5,328 nt of DNA, taken from positions 1-5,328 of the forward strand of contig JAKBCQ010000261.1 in the NCBI GenBank assembly GCA_021807585.1. Reading direction: 5' to 3'. This DNA is from Planctomycetota bacterium (GTDB lineage Bacteria; Planctomycetota; Planctomycetia; Isosphaerales; Isosphaeraceae). The position numbers and the translations under genes are program-made. Below are positions 1-4,600 of the stretch, in pieces. Under the pieces are notes generated by a model. That model was given only the letters and a program-made list of their open reading frames with translations. It did not search any database and had not been told where the DNA came from. Numbering within the stretch: position 1 is the stretch's first letter; each line of letters begins with the position of its first letter.

Positions 1-44
1 GTTGAGACCGCGTTGATCGAGACATCCAAAGAACCCCTCCCCGG

Positions 45-66
45 CCCTCCCCGCAAGCGGTGAGGG
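45..66. repeat. GC-rich imperfect hairpin in first repeat copy
   Basis: CCCTCCCCGC (45-54) pairs with GCGGTGAGGG (57-66) in nine of ten positions, leaving a two-base AA turn. It is the palindromic core of the first repeat copy. The second copy (181-190) keeps the left arm but has a degenerate right arm, so only one copy can fold fully. No T-run follows on either side, so a simple intrinsic terminator is not supported. Confidence 0.6.
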
Positions 67-109
67 AGTTACATGCTTCGATGTACTAACATGAGCGATT
101 GTATTCCTT

Positions 110-127
110 CCCCCCGCTTGCGGGGGG
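110..127. repeat. Perfect GC hairpin in inverted repeat unit
   Basis: CCCCCCGC (110-117) is perfectly complementary to GCGGGGGG (120-127) around a TT centre. It forms the core of the repeat unit that lies in inverted orientation between the two direct copies. Such a strong GC stem could stop or stabilise transcripts arriving from the PilT-like gene, but it lies more than 120 bases past that stop codon and no U-tract is visible. Confidence 0.6.
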
Positions 128-250
128 ATCGAGGGGGGTTGATGCCGCGTTGGTCGAGACTCCAAAGAACCCCTCCCCGGCCCTCCCCGCACGCCGGGAA
201 AGTCAAATGACATACAAAATGATTATATAAAAGCAATTACGGATCGTGTC

Positions 251-1327
251 TCACTGTTGTTGCACCGCGCCGGGCATGCGCATCTCAAGCGCCAGCGCCT
301 CGGGATTCGTCGATACCGTGAGGGCCTGCGTACCGCTTAGAACGCCTTGTTGATATAATTGGAAAATGTGCATGTCAAACGTTTGCATTCCATGCTGACC
401 CGTACGGATGTAATCGGCGATGTCGCCGATGCGATTTTCGAGAATGTACTTCGAGGTGACCGAATCGCCGCGGAGGATCTCGACGACGGGACGAAGATCG
501 TTCGCCTTCGTCGGAGTTAATCGTTGCGACACGACCCCCACCAGAGACGCGCCAAGCTGCTCCTTGGCGATCGCCAGGTCGACGCTCGGAACCATCGCGA
601 GCAATCGCTCGATCGTCTGAGCCGCGTTCGAAGCGTGGATCGTCGCCAAGATCTGGTGCCCCGTATCCGCGGCGCGGAGCGCCATCTGAACGGTCTCCGA
701 ATCGCGCAGCTCGCCCACCAAAATCACGTCGGGCGCCTGCCGCATCGCCTGCCGCAAACCGTGAGTGAACGAGGGAGTATCCCGACCCACCTCCACATGC
801 GTTAATAACGATTTTTTGCCTATATGTTCAAATTCAATTGGATCTTCGATCGTCAGGATCTTGATATGATATTCGGTATTGAGGAGGTCGACGATTGCGG
901 CGAGCGTCGTGCTTTTGCCGCTTCCCGTCGCGCCGCTCATGAGCGTGAGGCCGCGGCGGGTCGTCGCGATATCGCGGACGACCGCGGGAAGATGGAGCTC
1001 GTCGATCGTGCGGATGAAAAGCGGTATCACCCGCAAAACCATCCCCGGCGATCCCAGATGACTGTACAAATTACAGCGAAATCGCGCCAATCCCGCGGCG
1101 GTATACGAGAAATCATGTCCTTTCGCCATCGCCTCGTTGATGTCGTCGATGATCGTCCGCGGGCCGATCGCGCGGATGAACCCGCGCACCTGTTCGTCGG
1201 TTAAACGAGCGACCTCGATCTCGCGTATCCTCCGCTTGATCCGCAATTGCGGCGGCGATCCCGTTTGTAAATGAAGATCCGACGCGCCCTGATCGACCGC
1301 AAATTTAAGCAATTGATCAATCGTCAT
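251..1327 (-). CDS. pilT: PilT/PilU-type type IV pilus retraction ATPase
   Basis: A 358-residue cytoplasmic secretion ATPase of the PilT/PilU/GspE superfamily, the hexameric motor that drives pilin disassembly and pilus retraction. The N-terminal PAS-like domain begins with the family signature around residues 14-20 (GASDLHL). The C-terminal RecA-like domain has Walker A GATGSGKST (132-140), the Asp box ILTIEDPIEF (157-166), Walker B DVILVGELRD (200-209) and the His box TGHQILATIH (222-231). Length matches PilT. The C-terminal helix bearing AIRNLIRE in classical PilT reads IADYIRTG (303-310) and is followed by GMQTFD (313-318), a pattern shared with PilU and divergent PilT proteins. ATG at 1327 has AAGGA ten bases upstream. 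It lies 78 bases downstream of the zinc-ribbon membrane gene on the same strand, probably co-transcribed. No pilin or pilus assembly gene is in view, so the substrate is open. Family certain; PilT versus PilU not resolved. Confidence 0.93.
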   Translation of the reverse strand: MTIDQLLKFAVDQGASDLHLQTGSPPQLRIKRRIREIEVARLTDEQVRGFIRAIGPRTIIDDINEAMAKGHDFSYTAAGLARFRCNLYSHLGSPGMVLRVIPLFIRTIDELHLPAVVRDIATTRRGLTLMSGATGSGKSTTLAAIVDLLNTEYHIKILTIEDPIEFEHIGKKSLLTHVEVGRDTPSFTHGLRQAMRQAPDVILVGELRDSETVQMALRAADTGHQILATIHASNAAQTIERLLAMVPSVDLAIAKEQLGASLVGVVSQRLTPTKANDLRPVVEILRGDSVTSKYILENRIGDIADYIRTGQHGMQTFDMHIFQLYQQGVLSGTQALTVSTNPEALALEMRMPGAVQQQ

Positions 1328-1337
1328 ATATCATATG

Positions 1338-1342
1338 TCCTT
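1338..1342 (-). promoter_or_regulatory. Ribosome binding site of the PilT-like gene
   Basis: On the minus strand AAGGA lies ten bases before the ATG at 1327. Another ATG at 1334-1332 is nearer this site but is out of frame, so the 1327 start, which gives the conserved N-terminus, is preferred. Confidence 0.55.
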
Positions 1343-1367
1343 GATAAGTTGGTACGTCGATCGTGCG

Positions 1368-1382
1368 GACGCGTTACGCGTC
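1368..1382. repeat. Small inverted repeat between two minus-strand genes
   Basis: GACGCG (1368-1373) and CGCGTC (1377-1382) form a six-base stem around TTA. It lies in the 78-base gap between the zinc-ribbon gene stop and the PilT-like gene start. No T-run follows on the minus strand, so it does not look like a terminator and does not argue against co-transcription. Confidence 0.35.
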
Positions 1383-1405
1383 GATGAAGGAGGTTGCGGG
1401 ATCGG

Positions 1406-2392
1406 CTAAAACGGCGAACTCCCCTCGGTTCGAGCTTTACCCGAGGATTGATCTTTCGCCGCGGGCGCGGCTTTCTGGTCGTCGTTGTTCGATGGGAGGT
1501 CGGCTTTCGGTTTCGGCTGAGGGAGAATCTCAGATTCGACTTGCTCGAGGGTGTCGTCGATCTTTTTTTCGATCTCGGGGAGTTTTTCCTCGATCTCTCT
1601 CTCAACGATCGGCGTTTCTCGATAAATCAAAATCGCCCAGCCGACGAGGACGATCGGCAAGAAAGCCCCGAGGGTCTTCATGACGGGGCGCTTTAGCCGG
1701 CTCCAGTTCGACGCCCAGTAATAAATCGCGTAAGGCGGAAAAAGACAGAATAATCCCTTCCAAAAACTTTGTTTGAAGGGAAGCATGAATAAATAAGACG
1801 CTCCCACGCAAAGGACGCCGATGTTGGCGGCGACGACGACGAATCCTCCCAGATGAAGCAGCGTTTTTTGCTGGAACAGGTAGCCGATCAGCGCCATGAC
1901 GAGGCCGAAGATCGAGATCAAATAAGCCCAATCGCGGAGATAGCGGAGCTTATTCGCGATGAAGCGGGCGGTGAGCGTGGGCATGTTTACCCAGATCGGC
2001 GGGGGCCCCGCTTCGCCGGTCGACCGCGTGAATCGGTACGGATCGAGCACGCGATAATTCGGGTTCTTGCGACGATTGAAGATGCGTCGCCAGTCCGTTC
2101 GTCGCATGAGGATCGGTTCGTCGTCGACCGATGAAATCATCTTGGGTTTGATTTCGGGATCGGATTCGGCGTGTTTCAGTTGAAAATCGGCGCGGCCGGG
2201 CGCGAGCTGTACCGGGATCGCCTCGATCGATTCGTCATCCTTGAGATGAAGATCGCCCTTGGCGCTCGAATGCTTCGGCGACGACTCCAGGACGGATGCC
2301 TGACCGCAATGGCGACAAGGAACTTGCTCGCCTCGGCTTCGATCGACCGAGAGGGGCCGCCCACAATGATCGCAGATCGGTGTATGAGGCAT
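1406..2392 (-). CDS. Zinc-ribbon multi-pass membrane protein, unknown function
   Basis: A 328-residue protein I cannot assign to a named family. Residues 7-29 form a short zinc ribbon: C7-x2-C10 and C26-x2-C29. A hydrophilic, acidic, probably disordered linker follows to about 95, then a basic stretch (RRIFNRRK, 102-109). Hydrophobic segments at about 154-173, 180-204 and 239-257, with a weaker aromatic one at 210-228, suggest three or four membrane passes. Residues 261-289 are rich in Glu, Ile, Leu and Lys and could form a short coiled coil. The tail from 290 is Pro/Ala/Ser-rich with PQPKPK. The ATG at 2392 puts the zinc ribbon at the extreme N-terminus, as in other zinc-ribbon membrane proteins, but no clear Shine-Dalgarno precedes it; a 14-bp palindrome occupies that place. 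It is the upstream partner of the PilT-like ATPase gene. A membrane scaffold or sensor is possible but only inferred. Confidence 0.82.
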   Translation of the reverse strand: MPHTPICDHCGRPLSVDRSRGEQVPCRHCGQASVLESSPKHSSAKGDLHLKDDESIEAIPVQLAPGRADFQLKHAESDPEIKPKMISSVDDEPILMRRTDWRRIFNRRKNPNYRVLDPYRFTRSTGEAGPPPIWVNMPTLTARFIANKLRYLRDWAYLISIFGLVMALIGYLFQQKTLLHLGGFVVVAANIGVLCVGASYLFMLPFKQSFWKGLFCLFPPYAIYYWASNWSRLKRPVMKTLGAFLPIVLVGWAILIYRETPIVEREIEEKLPEIEKKIDDTLEQVESEILPQPKPKADLPSNNDDQKAAPAAKDQSSGKARTEGSSPF

Positions 2393-2399
2393 CTTAATA

Positions 2400-2413
2400 C
2401 AATCACGTGATTG
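2400..2413. promoter_or_regulatory. 14-bp perfect palindrome ahead of zinc-ribbon gene
   Basis: CAATCACGTGATTG is a perfect palindrome with no central spacer, so it suits a dimeric DNA-binding protein rather than an RNA hairpin. It spans positions -8 to -21 relative to the ATG at 2392, where a Shine-Dalgarno would normally sit, in the divergent intergenic region. A 14-bp palindrome is expected by chance about once in three windows of this size, so the assignment as operator rests mainly on location. Confidence 0.35.
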
Positions 2414-2469
2414 AGTTGAGATTTCGCCGGACGAGGTCGATTGACGGCGACGTCGCTGCTCATGCTTGT

Positions 2470-2501
2470 CATATCGTAATCTTGGTGAAAACGATATGCA
2501 A
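2470..2501. promoter_or_regulatory. Inverted repeat overlapping a weak minus-strand promoter
   Basis: CATATCGT (2470-2477) and ACGATATG (2491-2498) are exact inverted repeats separated by 13 bases, with arm centres 21 bases apart, about two helical turns. On the minus strand a weak promoter-like pair overlaps them: TTGCAT (2501-2496) and TACGAT (2478-2473) with a 17-base spacer. This would fire toward the zinc-ribbon and PilT-like genes. The promoter match is only 7 of 12, so the site is a candidate operator, not a demonstrated one. Confidence 0.35.
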
Positions 2502-2710
2502 GGGGGTGGTGGAAGAGGCGGCTTTTGGCCGGTTCGTGCTTAAAAGGCGTTGTTTTGGGGTCGATCGATCGATCGCCGGGGAGTCGTGGTCGGCCGGCGA
2601 GAGGGTTGGAGGGGTTGATTTGCGGAGGGAACTGGTGAAGCGAGGGTTGAGCGATTACGATAAGCGGGTCTTTGACGGGGCTCAACATTCACCCGCGACG
2701 TTTCTTTGCG

Positions 2711-2717
2711 AAAGGCG
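2711..2717 (+). promoter_or_regulatory. Ribosome binding site fixing the GTG start at 2725
   Basis: AAAGGCG lies seven bases before the GTG at 2725 (AAGG to start is nine). It supports the short form of the membrane protein over the form opening at 2407. Confidence 0.5.
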
Positions 2718-2724
2718 ATTTCAC

Positions 2725-3219
2725 GTGGGCGCGATTCTCGTTCCCTTCATCATTTATTGGCTCGTCGTCTTCGTCGTTTGTTACGCGGTATCGGAATATG
2801 CGCAAAGGTTTTTGTATGACGAAACGACCCCCTGGCTCGGCGCGAAGATCGGCGCGGGTTCGTTCGCTTTGGCGGCGTTGTTAACGTACACGCGTTCTTC
2901 GTTTGATACGATGTTCACCGATAAGATCGGCTGGACGGTGTTGCAGGCGATCGTTTGGTTTTTGGTTTTTATGTTCGTGTTTCGGTTTCATCCGTTACAC
3001 GCGGCGACGATCGGGGTCACGACGATGCTTTTGATTGCGGGGCCCGCGACAATGGCTGTGCAAAGTTTTCGAGGCGAGGTGAAGGTCGAGCCCGATACGA
3101 AGTTGACGCAGCCCGTGAAGCCGTTGCGTAGGCCGCTGCAAACCGCGCCCAAGCCGCCCCCGGGCGATCCCACGAAGAGTCAGCCCGAGGCGGCCGCTCC
3201 CCCCGACGCCAAAAAGTGA
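2725..3219 (+). CDS. Small four-helix membrane protein, unknown function
   Basis: A 164-residue protein from the GTG at 2725. I do not recognise a family. Hydrophobic segments lie at about 3-22, 38-55, 71-88 and 94-113, suggesting four membrane passes, followed by a hydrophilic tail from about 115 rich in Pro, Ala and Lys (for example APKPPPGDP, 141-149) that is probably disordered. I chose GTG 2725 because AAAGGCG at 2711-2717 is suitably placed, and the first membrane helix starts directly after it. The frame is open back to a GTG at 2407, which would add 106 residues, but that extension has no recognisable character. The gene is transcribed away from the zinc-ribbon membrane gene, which also ends in a Pro/Lys-rich tail. 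The next gene on the same strand begins 284 bases on and probably has its own promoter. Confidence 0.72.
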   Translation: MGAILVPFIIYWLVVFVVCYAVSEYAQRFLYDETTPWLGAKIGAGSFALAALLTYTRSSFDTMFTDKIGWTVLQAIVWFLVFMFVFRFHPLHAATIGVTTMLLIAGPATMAVQSFRGEVKVEPDTKLTQPVKPLRRPLQTAPKPPPGDPTKSQPEAAAPPDAKK

Positions 3220-3312
3220 GCGATCGGCTTGAGGAGTGATCCGAATCGGGACGCGTCGACATGGAATGTGATCCGCCGCGTCGTTTCGGTTTCGGGAGGA
3301 GTTCATTACGAA

Positions 3313-3341
3313 TCGATTTCTCTACTAGATGATAATATAAT
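3313..3341 (+). promoter_or_regulatory. Candidate promoter of the epimerase-like gene
   Basis: A sharply AT-rich patch (about 3318-3350) in otherwise GC-rich sequence contains a perfect -10 hexamer TATAAT at 3336-3341. At 17 bases spacing the -35 position reads TCGATT (3313-3318), matching only three of six. An overlapping GATAAT lies at 3331-3336. Transcription from here would leave a leader of roughly 155 bases before the ATG at 3504. The rest of the 3220-3503 gap shows no gene; a 23-codon reading frame at 3261 lacks a ribosome binding site. Confidence 0.4.
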
Positions 3342-3490
3342 TAAATGAATCAGTAAGCGATTCCGTCCGTGTTCGTTCGGCGCGGGTGAGATTGTCGTTG
3401 TGGATTCGGCCTGGCGGCGGGGGTATCTTGAAGCTTGCGACGCCTGCGTTTTGGTTTCGCGACGCGTGATTTCGACGCCGGCGACGATCG

Positions 3491-3497
3491 TGGAGGA
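3491..3497 (+). promoter_or_regulatory. Ribosome binding site fixing the ATG start at 3504
   Basis: TGGAGGA ends six bases before the ATG at 3504. This, together with the twin-arginine motif directly after that ATG, decides the start against the in-frame upstream codon at 3435, which would add 23 residues ahead of the signal peptide. Confidence 0.7.
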
Positions 3498-3503
3498 ATT
3501 GCG

Positions 3504-4484
3504 ATGAATCGGTGGAATCGCAGAGACGTGTTGAAATGCGGCGGGATTTTGGGGCCGGCGGCGGCTTCGGGTTTGGTGAAGGCCGGATCGTCGTCCGGGG
3601 CGTTTATCGCCGACGACGCGCCGGTAAAACCCGCACCCGCGGCGAACCGATCGAACCCGATCGGCGTGTCGACGTACTCGTTTTGGCAATTCCGAGGAGA
3701 AACTCTTGGAATCGAAACGTGTATTGAAAAAGCTTATGAGATGGGGTTCGACGGCGTCGAGATCCTTCACGTTCAGATGCGCGACGAATCTCCCGGGGCG
3801 ATCGGCGCGATCAAACGACGCGCGCACGCGCTCGGGCTGCCGATCATGGGGTTCTCAACGCATCAAGGCTTCGTTACCCCCGATGACGATTTGAGAAAAA
3901 CGAATATTCAAAAGACGCTCTATCAAATCGAGCTCGCGGCTCGGCTCGGATCGCCGACGATGAGGATCAACACGGGTCGATGGGGGACGATCAAATCGTT
4001 CGACGACTTCATGGCGAAAAAAGGGATCGAGCCGGGGATCGAGGGGCATTCGGACGACGAGGCTTTCGGCTGGGTGATCGGCGCGCTCGAAAAATTGCTG
4101 CCGCGCGCCGAGGAATGCGGGGTGATTTTGGGGCTCGAAAATCATTGGGGCCTGGGCAGGACCGCGGCGGGGGTTCTGAGGATCGTCGAATCGATCAAAT
4201 CCCCCTGGCTTCAAACGACGCTCGACACGGGGAACTTTCTCGAACGCTCGTATGAACAAATGGAGGCGATGGCGGCTTCTTCGATTCCGATCGCGCTCGT
4301 GCAGGCGAAGACGTATTTTGGCGGCGGCAGGTGGTACGCGCTCGATCTCGATTACCCGAGGATCGCCGCGATCCTGCGCAAAAATCGATACAAAGGCTGG
4401 ATCTCTCTCGAATTCGAGGGGAACGACGCCGCCGAAACCGCGGTTCCCAAAAGCCTTGAGCTTTTAAGAAAATGTTTCAGTTGA
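3504..4484 (+). CDS. Tat-exported sugar phosphate isomerase/epimerase-like TIM barrel
   Basis: A 326-residue protein of the xylose isomerase-like TIM-barrel superfamily (AP_endonuc_2 type), often annotated sugar phosphate isomerase/epimerase. The N-terminus carries a twin-arginine signal, NRRDVLK (5-11), then a short hydrophobic stretch (about 12-25) and an Ala/Pro-rich linker, implying folded export to the periplasm. The barrel starts near 52 (IGVSTYSFWQF). Conserved pieces are GFDGVEILH (81-89), LENHWG (211-216), LDTGNF (240-245), VQAKTYFGGG (266-275) and SLEFEG (301-306). By analogy with tagatose/psicose 3-epimerases the metal ligands would be E212, D241, a His and E303, but the His position is Q267 here, so metal binding or chemistry may differ. 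H89, H120 and H214 are further possible active-site residues. The substrate cannot be told from sequence. Neighbours give no sugar pathway context. Family certain, specific reaction unknown. Confidence 0.9.
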   Translation: MNRWNRRDVLKCGGILGPAAASGLVKAGSSSGAFIADDAPVKPAPAANRSNPIGVSTYSFWQFRGETLGIETCIEKAYEMGFDGVEILHVQMRDESPGAIGAIKRRAHALGLPIMGFSTHQGFVTPDDDLRKTNIQKTLYQIELAARLGSPTMRINTGRWGTIKSFDDFMAKKGIEPGIEGHSDDEAFGWVIGALEKLLPRAEECGVILGLENHWGLGRTAAGVLRIVESIKSPWLQTTLDTGNFLERSYEQMEAMAASSIPIALVQAKTYFGGGRWYALDLDYPRIAAILRKNRYKGWISLEFEGNDAAETAVPKSLELLRKCFS

Positions 4485-4509
4485 GAGAATATTTTTTCAA
4501 GAACATAAT
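4481..4509 (+). promoter_or_regulatory. Sigma-70-like promoter of the CHAD gene
   Basis: TTGAGA (4481-4486) and CATAAT (4504-4509) each match five of six consensus bases and are exactly 17 bases apart, in an AT-rich patch. The -35 box overlaps the stop codon of the epimerase-like gene (4482-4484). Transcription would start near 4516 and leave a leader of about 85 bases before the CHAD start, so this gene probably has its own promoter. A sigma factor assignment is by analogy with the general bacterial consensus. Confidence 0.5.
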
Positions 4510-4544
4510 GATGTTCCGCATTATTTCAAAGGAATGAAGCGATC

Positions 4545-4583
4545 GAATCGGCGGAACGGTCGTCCGATCGGGCCGTTCGATTC
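4545..4583 (+). terminator. Stem-loop between epimerase-like and CHAD genes
   Basis: GAATCG (4545-4550) pairs with CGATTC (4578-4583), and AACGG (4555-4559) with CCGTT (4573-4577). That makes eleven base pairs with a four-base bulge (GCGG) and a 13-base loop that itself holds the palindrome CCGATCGG. The tail TTCTTAAA is only weakly T-rich. It could terminate the upstream transcript. Because it lies downstream of the promoter-like pair at 4481-4509 and ends 17 bases before the CHAD start, it could equally be a structured leader element. Confidence 0.4.
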
Positions 4584-4590
4584 TTAAACC

Positions 4591-4594
4591 GAGG
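4591..4594 (+). promoter_or_regulatory. Ribosome binding site of the CHAD gene
   Basis: GAGG lies six bases before the ATG at 4601. It supports this ATG as the start, which directly precedes the basic N-terminal helix of the protein. Confidence 0.5.
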
Positions 4595-4600
4595 TCGTTT

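Larger units (their letters stand above)
1..250. repeat. Non-coding GC-rich repeat region
   Basis: No plausible gene lies here. A 55-base segment (1-55) recurs at 138-191 with three substitutions and one single-base deletion; it includes the shared core AACCCCTCCCCGGCCCTCCC. Between them, on the opposite strand (about 106-140), is a third related unit with the same arrangement of C-rich runs around CCCCGCAAGCGG. The second copy loses similarity after position 191, and the first may extend left of the window. The bases from 192 to 250 are AT-rich and show no repeat or clear terminator. The region lies just beyond the stop codon of the PilT-like gene. It resembles dispersed palindromic intergenic repeats of planctomycete-type genomes, but the family cannot be named from one window. 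Confidence 0.75.
2414..2724. other. Divergent intergenic region without a supported gene
   Basis: This 311-base stretch separates the minus-strand pair from the plus-strand genes. It stays open in the frame of the downstream membrane gene, but the predicted peptide is Arg- and Cys-rich with no domain-like character, so I treat it as non-coding. It contains the 2470-2498 inverted repeat and the tetranucleotide run TCGATCGATCGATCG (2561-2575). I see no convincing plus-strand promoter. Confidence 0.55.

Noticed and set aside
524..1204. Plus-strand frames antisense to the PilT-like gene
   Set aside because: They are Arg/Asp-rich mirror frames of a gene with every family motif intact.
1387..1393. 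Perfect Shine-Dalgarno-like AAGGAGG on the plus strand
   Set aside because: The next possible start, TTG at 1394, is directly adjacent, which is too close, and the frame is antisense to the zinc-ribbon gene.
1324..1605. Minus-strand frame overlapping the end of the zinc-ribbon gene and touching the PilT-like start
   Set aside because: It is Arg/Ser-rich low-complexity, out of frame with the convincing membrane protein gene that covers most of it, and has no recognisable domain.
2176..2688. 170-codon minus-strand frame reaching across the divergent intergenic region
   Set aside because: It overlaps the zinc-ribbon gene in another frame, has Pro/Arg/Ser-biased composition and no ribosome binding site; the overlapped gene has clear zinc ribbon and membrane segments.
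3261..3332. 23-codon plus-strand reading frame and an orphan GGGAGGAG at 3294-3301
   Set aside because: The frame has no ribosome binding site, and the purine-rich run is not followed by a usable start codon.
3306..3827. 173-codon minus-strand frame antisense to the epimerase-like gene
   Set aside because: It is the antisense of a well-supported gene and runs through the AT-rich promoter-like patch; the product is Arg-rich without motifs.
4505..4524. ATAATG/CATTAT six-base AT hairpin after the epimerase-like gene
   Set aside because: It is short and AT-only in its stem apart from one pair, and coincides with the -10 region; too weak for a terminator.
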